Source: JAZDHV01 sp043810355 (GTDB lineage: Archaea > Nanobdellota > Nanobdellia > Woesearchaeales > JAGVYU01). From it: 21,638 bases of DNA. The stretch lies in assembly GCA_043810355.1 (NCBI GenBank), contig JBDROB010000012.1:1-21638 (forward strand), read 5' to 3'. Each line of letters starts with the position of its first letter. The stretch's first letter is position 1. The notes beneath the pieces were generated by a model, which made no database searches, was not told the origin of the DNA, and saw nothing but the letters and a program-made list of their open reading frames with translations. This document shows, piece after piece, positions 1-7,001 of this stretch. The position numbers were made by a program, and so were the translations under genes.

Positions 1-1
1 T

Positions 2-673
2 GTCAAGAAGCCATTGTATGTCGGTCCTGAGATTGGCTGGCCTCAGGGTTATGGGGCTCATCCAGATGAATTTATTCAATTGATCAGGGATGCCAGGAGA
101 GAGATGGCAGATCAGCTTGTCAAGGAAAGGGGATATAATGAGTCAGAGGCAATAAAAGCGTCAGAAACTCATATCAAAGGATTGTTTGACACTTCCCATA
201 TGGGTATGTGGTATAATAATTTCAGGAGGATTCCAGGTGAGGCTGAGGAGGAGAGATTGAATAAGTTCAATGAATGGTATATGGATAAAGTTAAGAAAAT
301 TGCAAAATCAGGTGTTGTCGGCCAGATTCAGGCAGTTGATTCTGCGTCTGGAGCGCATGGCCATCTTCCTCCTGGCCAAGGCATTTTTCCAGTGGTTGAT
401 GCTGTAAGATTGTTCAAGAAGATGGGATTCAAGGGCCCAGTAGTCTCTGAAGGCCATGAAGAGGAGCAGTTCGGCCAGAATAGGATTTTGCTAGAGACAT
501 GGAAGGCTTTTGGTGGCACTGCATATAGGGGTGCTCCGAATGCAAATCTGCCTCGTGGATGGCCTCAGATCCAGAATGCTTATTTTGGAAAAAGTTATCC
601 TCCTTATTTCATTTATGGCGGATATTCTCCTTCAAATGAATGGACTTTATGGTCACAGGTCCAGATGGAGTAG
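2..673 (+). CDS. TIM-barrel sugar isomerase/AP-endonuclease-2-like protein (5' end outside window)
   Basis: The reading frame is open from the first bases of the window to TAG at 671-673, so the N-terminus is missing; the TTG at 14 is an internal Leu codon. About 223 residues are visible. The C-terminal half has the pattern of xylose-isomerase-like TIM barrels: a histidine and glycine-rich loop (GAHGHLPPGQG), a helix, then a strand ending in an acidic residue (GPVVSEGHEEE), which in that family would help bind metal or substrate. This assignment comes from motif layout only, without a database match. The tail is aromatic-rich (YPPYFIYGGY). The gene converges on the next gene, with only two bases between the stop codons. 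Family assignment is moderate and the substrate is unknown. Confidence 0.6.
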   Translation, partial: VKKPLYVGPEIGWPQGYGAHPDEFIQLIRDARREMADQLVKERGYNESEAIKASETHIKGLFDTSHMGMWYNNFRRIPGEAEEERLNKFNEWYMDKVKKIAKSGVVGQIQAVDSASGAHGHLPPGQGIFPVVDAVRLFKKMGFKGPVVSEGHEEEQFGQNRILLETWKAFGGTAYRGAPNANLPRGWPQIQNAYFGKSYPPYFIYGGYSPSNEWTLWSQVQME

Positions 674-675
674 AA

Positions 676-1302
676 TTAAGTAAGTGATAAATCATACATG
701 ACCATATTTAATGCAAAATTTGCATCAAACATCTTATACAACTTGAATCTTTCTTGTTTCTCAACATAAATATGTTTCCCAGTTCCATTTGTGAATCCTC
801 TATCCTTGAATTTTTTGTTTTCATTTATATCTCTTAAATCTTCAAATGATAATTCAGATGCACTCTCTCCTAATCTCAGGGGTGTATAATTTTCCTCTGT
901 CCCTTTGGCTTTGTAGATATAAGATGTATCCATTCCTGCTTCTACATTTCCATATACATTCAGGAATGGCTGCTGCTGCACATTTTTGCCATAGACCAAT
1001 AATGCACTTTGGATATTCCTGAGTTTGTTCCCTATCTTGTTTTCAATAGAATCATCTTCTTTTTCTTCTTCAAGTGCTTCTTGGATATCTTCTTTCTCTA
1101 TCTCTGGTTTCTTTCCCTTTTCTATAAGAATGCTTTCCTCAATCTCTTTTTTTATATCTTCAAGTCGCTTTTGTTTTGTTGCAGCTTTTTTATCTGCTTT
1201 CTTCACTCCTATTTTTTTGGCTATCTTGCTTTTTTTAGCTGTATCTGCCTTTTTTCTCTTTTCATATTTTCCAGAATCCTCTCTTAGCAGCATGACTAGC
1301 AT
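676..1302 (-). CDS. Lysine/glutamate-rich hypothetical protein
   Basis: About 208 residues from the ATG at 1302-1300. The frame can be extended to a TTG at 1323, but the ATG is preferred because a TATA-like TTAAATA lies about 26 bases upstream, fitting a leaderless start. An ATG three codons further in (1293) is also possible. The first half is extremely rich in Lys, Glu and Ala and should be helical or disordered, possibly nucleic-acid binding. The second half (from about residue 100) is more ordinary, with aromatic and Asn-rich stretches. There is no signal peptide or membrane segment. I do not recognise a family. The antisense strand has long Phe/Ser-rich open frames that only reflect this Lys/Glu-rich composition. 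Confidence 0.6.
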   Translation of the reverse strand: MLVMLLREDSGKYEKRKKADTAKKSKIAKKIGVKKADKKAATKQKRLEDIKKEIEESILIEKGKKPEIEKEDIQEALEEEKEDDSIENKIGNKLRNIQSALLVYGKNVQQQPFLNVYGNVEAGMDTSYIYKAKGTEENYTPLRLGESASELSFEDLRDINENKKFKDRGFTNGTGKHIYVEKQERFKLYKMFDANFALNMVMYDLSLT

Positions 1303-1305
1303 TTG

Positions 1306-1331
1306 GTTGGATATAATATCCAACTATTTAA
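1306..1331 (-). promoter_or_regulatory. TATA box plus 9-bp-arm palindrome upstream of the lysine-rich gene
   Basis: On the minus strand a TATA-like TTAAATA (1331-1325) is followed at once by a perfect inverted repeat. Its arms are 1306-1314 and 1316-1324, with one central base. The gene's ATG is at 1302, so the palindrome fills the space between TATA box and start. In a leaderless archaeal promoter this is where a dimeric repressor would block initiation. The symmetry is visible in the sequence; the operator role is inferred. Confidence 0.5.
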
Positions 1332-1380
1332 GGTTTGCTATATTGAAATATTAATTAAATTTGATATATAACAGAACAAA

Positions 1381-1422
1381 CTAAGAAATCTTCCTCACAA
1401 TCCCTTTTTCTGCATCAACATA
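1381..1422 (-). pseudogene. Relic 3' end of a swivel-domain (PEP-utiliser mobile domain) gene
   Basis: Read on the minus strand this stretch encodes VDAEKGIVRKIS followed by TAG. That is the exact C-terminal peptide of the swivel-domain protein ending at 2426, and close to the C-termini of its relatives in this window. Upstream in the same frame the similarity stops abruptly, and no swivel-domain start or body precedes it. It is therefore an orphan gene tail. At the DNA level, 36 of 38 bases match 2427-2464. It could be what remains of a deleted paralogue, or the original gene end displaced by insertion of the HEPN-MNT pair. Confidence 0.75.
1382..1419. repeat. 38-bp direct repeat, copy 1 (partner 2427-2464)
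   Basis: This copy matches 2427-2464 in the same orientation with two mismatches. The repeat is the last 12 codons of a swivel-domain gene, beginning inside the stop codon. The two copies bracket the HEPN-MNT pair at roughly 1 kb spacing. Outside the repeat the flanks differ. Confidence 0.8.
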
Positions 1423-1481
1423 GGCCTTATTATTTATTATACTATATAACCAAAAACGATTAATTAGTTAATTAGGTTATA

Positions 1482-2081
1482 TCATCTAACCTTTTCAATT
1501 ATTTTTCTTTTATTAAGCCTTTCTGGTATTAGTGCAGGAATATACTTGTATTCAATTTTCCACAATGAGAAAAAATCTTTAGCAGTTTCAATCATATCTA
1601 ATGGAATTCCTATAATATTATCTGAAAGCTTTATTGCGTTTAAATCTTTCAAAACACCATTAGAGCCTCTTCTTCCATTAAGTGCGTAATAGAATTTTGT
1701 CCTGTTGGTATTGCTCATTTTTTTTGTTTCGTAAATAAATATTCCCAAGCTTGAAAATCCATTATTAGAAGAAAGAAATCTTGAATTCACCAAGCTATAT
1801 CCTTCAAACAAGAGACCTTCTTTTGCATCAAATGAATATTCATTGACACTATCTGTAGTCTTTGAGATTACTGATGCATTCTCTTTTATTTTTTTCCTAA
1901 ATTCATATTCAGCATTTTTATCAATTTTCTTATCAAATAATATCATAATATCTATATCTGAAGGATTTTTCTTCCCTCTGATGACAGAGCCAAATAGTAT
2001 AATATCTATTATATCCTTGTGTTCTTTCACAAACTTCTTACTAGTCTTTGTTAATGTATCTATTAATCTCATCTTCAACAA
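1482..2081 (-). CDS. MNT-type nucleotidyltransferase of a HEPN-MNT pair
   Basis: The protein has 199 residues. It carries the minimal-nucleotidyltransferase signature GSVIRGKKNPSDID (residues 31-44), in which Gly-Ser and the Asp pair D42/D44 bind NTP and metal. Known MNT partners of HEPN toxins act as antitoxins by adding AMP to the toxin. This protein is longer than the usual 100-130 residues and has an unrecognised C-terminal half (about residues 100-199). The start is uncertain: ATG at 2081 gives MLKMRLID, and a second ATG lies three codons in. Either start overlaps the 3' end of the upstream HEPN gene by more than 30 bases, implying coupled translation. It ends in TGA, beside an AGGTTA/TAACCT inverted repeat at 1474-1492. 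Confidence 0.85.
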   Translation of the reverse strand: MLKMRLIDTLTKTSKKFVKEHKDIIDIILFGSVIRGKKNPSDIDIMILFDKKIDKNAEYEFRKKIKENASVISKTTDSVNEYSFDAKEGLLFEGYSLVNSRFLSSNNGFSSLGIFIYETKKMSNTNRTKFYYALNGRRGSNGVLKDLNAIKLSDNIIGIPLDMIETAKDFFSLWKIEYKYIPALIPERLNKRKIIEKVR

Positions 2082-2370
2082 TTTTCTTTATTCTTGCACA
2101 TTCTTCTTTTGGCATTATTTTAGAGTAAGTATCCCTATAAGTAGAGAATTCTTTGTCTAGTTCCTTATAAGTTATCGGGAATTCTTTTTCAAGCATTCTG
2201 AATCTTTCATTATGGTCTTTTGGGCTTTGTCCAATTTTTTCAAGTAGAATATAATCTTGTAAAGCAAACCATGTCTTGAAGTAAAGTATGGTTGCAGATG
2301 TATGATCCTGCGATACAAAAAGTATATCAGCAGATTTCTTAAACATTAACACTTGAGATTTTGTAATCAT
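2041..2370 (-). CDS. HEPN-domain protein, probable toxin partner
   Basis: The protein has 109 residues and appears all-helical. The spacing of YFKTWFALQDYILLEKIG, then PKDH, then a YRDTYSK helix matches small HEPN proteins paired with nucleotidyltransferases. In such pairs HEPN is usually an RNase-type toxin or NTase partner, and the gene order HEPN then MNT with overlap is the usual one. The canonical R-x4-6-H nuclease motif is not clear here: Arg is present in YRDTYSK but no His follows at the right spacing. Nuclease activity is therefore uncertain. The ATG at 2370 lies about 25 bases from a TATA-like box. Confidence 0.72.
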   Translation of the reverse strand: MITKSQVLMFKKSADILFVSQDHTSATILYFKTWFALQDYILLEKIGQSPKDHNERFRMLEKEFPITYKELDKEFSTYRDTYSKIMPKEECARIKKIVEDEINRYINKD

Positions 2371-2402
2371 ATTATATTATATAACCTTTAACCATTATTT
2401 AA
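2371..2402 (-). promoter_or_regulatory. Leaderless promoter of the HEPN-MNT pair
   Basis: On the minus strand TTAAATAA (2402-2395) lies 25 bases before the ATG at 2370, the expected distance for an archaeal leaderless promoter. The interval contains AAGGTTAT-like runs, and similar GGTTA/TAACC elements occur past the 3' end of the pair at 1474-1492. They may be autoregulatory sites. This is based on spacing and sequence only. Confidence 0.5.
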
Positions 2403-2425
2403 GCATTTCGGTTATGCAATATAAC

Positions 2426-3568
2426 TTAAGAAATCTTCCTCACAATCCCTTTCTCTGCATCGACTTCTACTTTATCTCCGTCTTTCAGCACTCTGGTTGC
2501 AATCTTTGTTCCGATTATGCATGGGATGTTAAGCTCCCTGCTGACTATGGCTGCATGGCATGTCACACCGCCTTCATCTGTGACAATTGCACTTGCTTTT
2601 CTCATTGCAGGAACAAACTCAGGCCTTGTCATTGATGTGACTAAGATGTCTCCTTTTTCCATCTTTGATATGTCATTTGCTCCATTTATTATTTTTGCTT
2701 TTCCTTTAGCAGTTCCTATAGATGCGCACATTCCCTTGATCTCATCAATATGTTCAATATCAACTGCCAGTTCTTTTTCAGCAAACTTTCTTGCCTCTTC
2801 TCCTGCATAATATTCCCAGATATTCTTTTTTGTGTCAATATATAGGACAGCTTCTTTCTGCAATATCCTGGATTTCTCCCTGTCCAGCTCTTTGCCTTTT
2901 TTTAATTTATTCAGGTCTTCTATCTGATAAGCATCTAATTCCTCTTTTTCATATCCATATCTTTTTGCTACCTCTCTTCTCATTGTATGGATCCAGTAGA
3001 TTGTTTTCATAAACATTTTCTTTCTCTTGTCATGCAATGGCCCGAACTCATCAATGATTTCTAGAAGCACTTGAGTCTCTTTATCCACTGGTTTTTTCTT
3101 TAGAATATCTTTTTTCTCTTTTTCCACATTTTTCTTGAAGTTTTTCAGTTCTCCAAGCTCTTTGTCAAGGTCTTTCTGTTTTATCTCTTCAAGTTTCTCT
3201 TCAAAATATGAGAATAAGATGTCTTGTCTTCCAAAATGCCCTGTTTTTAGCCATTTGTATTCAAAAGCGTGTTTTTCCAAGAGTTCTTTCTGCTTTTCTT
3301 TTGGTTGTTGTGCAATCTTAATCAATTCTTGTTCCTCTTTGTTCAGGAAGCTGATGTCTGCCACAACAAGCATGATTGATATTTCTGCAGGAGTATAACC
3401 TTTTTTTATCAGTCCTGTCTCCAGCAGCCCTGGCAGGACAAAATCCATTGGCTCGATTATGAATCCATAGCTGAAGTTTTCAATATAAAATCCCGTTGCC
3501 TCTTTCAACAAATCAAATAATTCTTTGTTTGAAATCTTTGAGATCTCTATCTTGTCAAATTCATTCAT
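2426..3568 (-). CDS. Swivelling phosphohistidine-domain protein, C-terminal 380 residues of an interrupted gene
   Basis: The protein carries a PEP-utiliser mobile domain at its C-terminus. The active-site motif GGVTCHAA gives His338, followed by the family's IPCIIGT and VDAEKGIV strands. Before it is a helical region with the module motifs HAFEYKW and LHDKRKK. Compared with full-length relatives (462-476 residues) about 90 N-terminal residues are missing. These are encoded just upstream in the same frame (ORF 3623-3835), separated by TGA at 3625-3623 and 18 further sense codons. The downstream piece could start by reinitiation at the ATG at 3568. There is no ATP-grasp domain. The piece is either a decaying paralogue or a protein working in two parts; the substrate is unknown. 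Confidence 0.85.
   Translation of the reverse strand: MNEFDKIEISKISNKELFDLLKEATGFYIENFSYGFIIEPMDFVLPGLLETGLIKKGYTPAEISIMLVVADISFLNKEEQELIKIAQQPKEKQKELLEKHAFEYKWLKTGHFGRQDILFSYFEEKLEEIKQKDLDKELGELKNFKKNVEKEKKDILKKKPVDKETQVLLEIIDEFGPLHDKRKKMFMKTIYWIHTMRREVAKRYGYEKEELDAYQIEDLNKLKKGKELDREKSRILQKEAVLYIDTKKNIWEYYAGEEARKFAEKELAVDIEHIDEIKGMCASIGTAKGKAKIINGANDISKMEKGDILVTSMTRPEFVPAMRKASAIVTDEGGVTCHAAIVSRELNIPCIIGTKIATRVLKDGDKVEVDAEKGIVRKIS
2427..2464. repeat. 38-bp direct repeat, copy 2 (partner 1382-1419)
   Basis: This is the intact 3' end of the swivel-domain gene ending at 2426. It matches 1382-1419 in 36 of 38 bases. The other swivel genes in this window also share parts of this segment because the encoded peptide is conserved, but none is as close as this pair. 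Confidence 0.8.
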
Positions 3569-3622
3569 TCTTTTTATTGTTTTTTCACACCAATCCTCAT
3601 ATTCCTTTATGAACTTTTTTGA

Positions 3623-3835
3623 TCATTTCTTGTCCTTGAATTTTTCAATAAGATAATGCCCGATTTTCTCATTCTCTTCTTCAAGTGTGCACCATTTGAA
3701 CACATTATCCTTTACATAGCAGAAATGTTCTGTAAAAGCTGTTCCTGTCTTCTCTTTCATTGATCCTACTAAAGCTTTTGCAGCCTCTCCTGCAATCCAC
3801 ATCAGTCCATATGCCTCATCAACATCCCATTTCAT
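3623..3835 (-). CDS. N-terminal fragment of the UGA-interrupted swivel-domain gene
   Basis: The fragment has 70 residues. Its ATG (3835-3833) overlaps the upstream stop codon as ATGA, so translation is coupled to the 466-residue swivel protein. The sequence (FCYVKDNVFKWCTLEEENEK and following) resembles the small N-terminal domain of the other swivel proteins. The frame is identical to that of the 380-residue ORF downstream: the distance between the two ATGs is 267 bases, or 89 codons. Reading through the single TGA would give 469 residues, the length of the intact relatives. It is best treated as the 5' part of one gene rather than an independent gene. Confidence 0.75.
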   Translation of the reverse strand: MKWDVDEAYGLMWIAGEAAKALVGSMKEKTGTAFTEHFCYVKDNVFKWCTLEEENEKIGHYLIEKFKDKK

Positions 3836-5232
3836 TCAATATTCCTCACAATCCCTTTCTCTGCGTCTACTTCAATAAGATCACCGTCCTTTAAGACGTG
3901 TGTAGCTACCTGTGTTCCTACAATGCATGGCTTTTTCAGTTCTCTTGATATTATTGCTGCATGGCATGTAGTGCCTCCTTCATTTGTCACAATTGCAGCT
4001 GCTTTTTCCATCAATGGGACCATCTCTGGCCGGGTCATGAATGTTACCAGTATTTCACCTTCCTTAAGCTTCTGAAAATCATTTTTCCCAAGGATTATTC
4101 TTGCAACACCTTTCACCTTGCCTTTTTGGGCTATTGTGCCTTGGATCACATCAGATTTGATCGATTCATAGAGGATGTCCACAATCTTGTCCATCTCCTT
4201 GCCATGCAGCCATCTCTCCTTTCCATCTTCATCAAATAGATAAAGGTATCCTTTTGCTCTTTTAGTGATCTCTTCAATATATTCTTCTGTGAAATCAATG
4301 CATGTAATCTCTTCTTGTATTGCAAATGAGAGAATTTCCTCGCTTAATCCTGTCCTTTTTTCAGTCTCTTTTAGCAATAAGTGCAAATAATGGTTTGTTA
4401 GCAGCACAGCCCTTTTCCTCTCCTCTCTCCAATCTGCCAATTGTTCATATAATCTGAAAATATTGTTCATTCCTCTTTCAGTCTTTATTTCAATAATTTT
4501 CTTGGCATGTTTTTTAAGCACTTCTGCCTCTTTTTTCCTTTTTTCCATATTTTCCAAGTCTTCATTGACCAGTTTCCTAAAATGTTTCTCATCACAGACA
4601 TTTGCATGAGCCCAGTCATTCCTATACCAAAAATATTTTTTTGTATGCTCCTTAATCTTCACATCATCTGCTCCAGTTTCAACTATTTTCATCCTGTCTA
4701 GAAACTCGTCAGCAGCTAAAGAATTCATGCTTGGGCTTACAAGAGCATCAAGCTCTTCCTTTGCATACGCTTTTCCAAACTTTTCATCAAGAATCTTCTG
4801 CCCCCATGGGTCAAAACTTTCGATATTGATGCCAATCAGCCATTGTTTTGCTAATATGTCCCCTAAAGATTTTGTGAATTTTCCAATCTCTTTATCAGAA
4901 AGCTCTGTCAACCCATTCTCAATAATCTCAAATTCATTCTTTAATCTTTCCCATTCAGCTCTCCAAGGCTTAATATATTCCTTTATAAGATATTCTCCAT
5001 CTTTCTCTGCCTCACTGATTATTTTCTTTACTAGTTTTAGTTCTTGTTTTGTGTCAAAAAACCCCTGATTGTCCTTGCCATACCCAAACCATATGGAGTT
5101 CTTTTTTCCCCACAGCCGGTTAGTGGCTAAATAAGGTGAGGCAACAAACCACAGTATTGTCTCAACACCCTGCCTGTACCATCTTGTCTCCCTGATCCTT
5201 TTCAGGTCAATGTTGTCCAGATTACTAGTCAT
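3832..5232 (-). CDS. Full-length swivelling phosphohistidine-domain protein (466 aa)
   Basis: This is an intact single-module member. Residues 1 to about 95 form the small N-terminal domain (RETRWYRQGVETILWF). About 100-330 form the helical middle, with H196-TKKYFW and DWREERKR (D267-K273). About 365-466 form the mobile domain, with active His424 in GGTTCHAA and the terminal VDAEKGIV strand. In PEP synthase, PPDK and rifampicin phosphotransferase this His carries phosphate from an ATP-grasp domain to the acceptor. No ATP-grasp is present here. The gene starts six bases after the stop of the phosphate acetyltransferase gene and overlaps the next ORF by ATGA. The acceptor is unknown. Confidence 0.88.
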   Translation of the reverse strand: MTSNLDNIDLKRIRETRWYRQGVETILWFVASPYLATNRLWGKKNSIWFGYGKDNQGFFDTKQELKLVKKIISEAEKDGEYLIKEYIKPWRAEWERLKNEFEIIENGLTELSDKEIGKFTKSLGDILAKQWLIGINIESFDPWGQKILDEKFGKAYAKEELDALVSPSMNSLAADEFLDRMKIVETGADDVKIKEHTKKYFWYRNDWAHANVCDEKHFRKLVNEDLENMEKRKKEAEVLKKHAKKIIEIKTERGMNNIFRLYEQLADWREERKRAVLLTNHYLHLLLKETEKRTGLSEEILSFAIQEEITCIDFTEEYIEEITKRAKGYLYLFDEDGKERWLHGKEMDKIVDILYESIKSDVIQGTIAQKGKVKGVARIILGKNDFQKLKEGEILVTFMTRPEMVPLMEKAAAIVTNEGGTTCHAAIISRELKKPCIVGTQVATHVLKDGDLIEVDAEKGIVRNIE

Positions 5233-5238
5233 TTTGAT

Positions 5239-6228
5239 TCATTTCTTAGAATTCACCTGCATTGCAAGGCAGATGATCATCTTGTATATTGTATCCATTG
5301 GAACAGATCTTCCAAAGATCTCAACAGGCTTCTGAACTCCTTTCAGCACTGTGAACTCAAAAGTCATGTCAGATATCTGGCAGAATCCGTGCGTTGCAAT
5401 GTTTGAGGAGTTCAGGTCAGGAAAAATCACTGTGTTTGCCTCTCCTTTCAATGGAGAGTCAGGACATTTCTTTTTTGCAGCACTAGGAGATAGGGCTGCG
5501 TCAAATTGTAACTCGCCATCTATTAATAGTTCAGGATCTTTTTTATGAACAATCTCTAATGCATCCCTAACCAGTTGTGTCTGTGGATTGTCTCCTCCGC
5601 TTCCTTTTGTTGAGAATGACAGCATTGCAATCTTTGGCTCAATCTTAAATTCTCTAACACATTCAGCTGCATTCAAAGCCATTTGCGCCAATTGTTCTGC
5701 ATCAGGCTGAATATTTAATGAAGCATCTGTCTCAAACAAAAGTCTTTTATTTGTAGAGTTATACATTATTCCAATTTCAGATACAAGACTGTCTTTTTTT
5801 CTTAAGATCTGCAAAGCAGGTCTCATAAGAGCTGCTGTCGGGCATATTGCAGAGCCTCCTATTGCATCTGCATGGCCTGTATGGACATACATGCAGCCGA
5901 AATAGTTCTCATCATCCATGAGCTTTTTTGCTTCTTCAATAGTCATTCCTTTGTGCTTTCTCAGCTCAACCAGTTTTTCAGCAAGCTCATCTTTTAGCTC
6001 TGAATTCTTAAAGTCTAGGATTTCAGCCTTGTTGATGTCAGCTTTTAGCTTTTTTGCCTTCTTGTTGATCTCATCAGGATTTCCTAAAATCACCAATTCA
6101 GCCAATCCCTCTTCAAGGATCTTGGCGCTTGCCTGGATGCATCTCTCATCCCACCCCTCACATACCAATATTTTGGCTTTTTTCTGTTTTGCAACCTTTT
6201 TCATTGTTGATAATAATTGTTCTCTCAT
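5239..6228 (-). CDS. pta: Phosphate acetyltransferase (phosphate acetyl/butyryl transferase family)
   Basis: This protein interconverts acetyl-CoA plus phosphate with acetyl phosphate plus CoA in the cytoplasm. Recognised family stretches include GMTIEEAKKLMDDENYFG, SAICPTAALMRPALQI, KIAMLSFSTKGSGGDN, LLIDGELQFDAAL, CPDSPLKGEANTVIFPDLN and the late KPVEIFGRS. The length (about 329 residues) equals the single-domain form. An in-frame ATG at 6243 lies five codons upstream, but the start at 6228 is preferred because a strong Shine-Dalgarno sequence sits just before it and would lie inside the longer frame. No acetate kinase or ADP-forming acetyl-CoA synthetase is visible nearby. Its position between swivel-domain genes and a HAD phosphatase suggests a role linked to phosphoryl transfer, which is inference. 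Confidence 0.92.
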   Translation of the reverse strand: MREQLLSTMKKVAKQKKAKILVCEGWDERCIQASAKILEEGLAELVILGNPDEINKKAKKLKADINKAEILDFKNSELKDELAEKLVELRKHKGMTIEEAKKLMDDENYFGCMYVHTGHADAIGGSAICPTAALMRPALQILRKKDSLVSEIGIMYNSTNKRLLFETDASLNIQPDAEQLAQMALNAAECVREFKIEPKIAMLSFSTKGSGGDNPQTQLVRDALEIVHKKDPELLIDGELQFDAALSPSAAKKKCPDSPLKGEANTVIFPDLNSSNIATHGFCQISDMTFEFTVLKGVQKPVEIFGRSVPMDTIYKMIICLAMQVNSKK

Positions 6229-6232
6229 TCTT

Positions 6233-6241
6233 CCACCCTCC
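6233..6241 (-). promoter_or_regulatory. Shine-Dalgarno site fixing the pta start
   Basis: GGAGGGTGG on the minus strand ends four bases before the ATG at 6228. This is stronger than at most other starts in the window, which rely on overlaps or are leaderless. Confidence 0.7.
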
Positions 6242-6259
6242 ATTATATTGAATTAATGA

Positions 6260-7000
6260 TCAAAACATTATTTTCTGGCAGTTAATATTTTTTACATATT
6301 TTCTTAGCTTCCTTGAATAAACAATTGATTTGATATTGTCAAGCTCTAGCAAGCCTAGATCATCATAATCCTGTATGACTAGCCCAATTGATTTTGCTTT
6401 CTGCTCTTTGATTGTTTTCTTTGCAAGCATCAGCTTGTCATTACTATTCTTGATATTTAGTTGATAATTGTCAATTATCCCTTTGTTGTTGGCAAGGAAC
6501 TCATTTGAAATCGACTTATCTATCCCTAGGATCTTCACAATAGGGTCTTTTCCCGCCTTAAAATGCTCTGATAATGCTATGATCTTTATTCCTGGATTGT
6601 CTTGTCTTAGTTTGTTGTAGATCTTCAATATCTTTGGATATATCTTTTTTTTCAGGGTTTTTTCATCAATTTTATAATCTTCTTCTCTGACTTCAATCTT
6701 GACAACAGTCTTTGCCCACTTCCTGATCAGTTTTTCACTGCTTTTTTCTGTGATTTCCCTATAGATGTTCATCAGATGCAACTGCACTCCTGTTTTTGCC
6801 AGCATCAGTGTCTTCTTATTGAATCTTATCTTTAAGGGATTGCGCAATATCTTTCTTATAGATTCCCCTGTTGTGAGAATCTCCTCTTTTCCCCCTAATA
6901 TTGACTCGACAAACAGCTTGTTTGCAATCGCGACAGTCCTGTGGTACAAGAATGTGTCGTCAATGTCAATTATGATCAAGTCAATCTTTTTCACTGTCAT
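6260..7000 (-). CDS. HAD-superfamily phosphatase-like hydrolase
   Basis: The protein has 246 residues. The first HAD motif is clear: hydrophobic strand then D12-I-D14-D15-T16, with D12 the nucleophile and D14 the acid/base. A helical cap-like insertion spans about 20-130. The second motif is the serine in IIALSEHF. A late acidic strand (IQDYDDLG) takes the place of the usual GDS-xx-D fourth motif and is a little atypical. HAD enzymes of this type hydrolyse phosphate monoesters; the substrate is unknown. Its ATG follows the upstream hydrolase's TAA by one base, and it precedes pta by about 31 bases, so all three are very likely cotranscribed. Confidence 0.8.
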   Translation of the reverse strand: MTVKKIDLIIIDIDDTFLYHRTVAIANKLFVESILGGKEEILTTGESIRKILRNPLKIRFNKKTLMLAKTGVQLHLMNIYREITEKSSEKLIRKWAKTVVKIEVREEDYKIDEKTLKKKIYPKILKIYNKLRQDNPGIKIIALSEHFKAGKDPIVKILGIDKSISNEFLANNKGIIDNYQLNIKNSNDKLMLAKKTIKEQKAKSIGLVIQDYDDLGLLELDNIKSIVYSRKLRKYVKNINCQKIMF

Positions 7001-7001
7001 T

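Noticed and set aside
1009..1354. Plus-strand Phe/Ser-rich open frames opposite the lysine-rich gene
   Set aside because: They are the antisense of Lys/Glu codons; their composition is low-complexity and they lack a promoter or family resemblance.
1424..1480. Possible further gene or RNA between the relic tail and the MNT gene
   Set aside because: AT-rich, with stop codons in the relevant frames and no conserved motif or stable hairpin visible beyond a short inverted repeat.
3623..3625. UGA as a selenocysteine or other recoded codon
   Set aside because: UGA ends many genes here (ATGA overlaps at 3832, 9406, 13768 and 17739), the site aligns to a variable charged stretch rather than to Cys, and no SECIS-like element was recognised.
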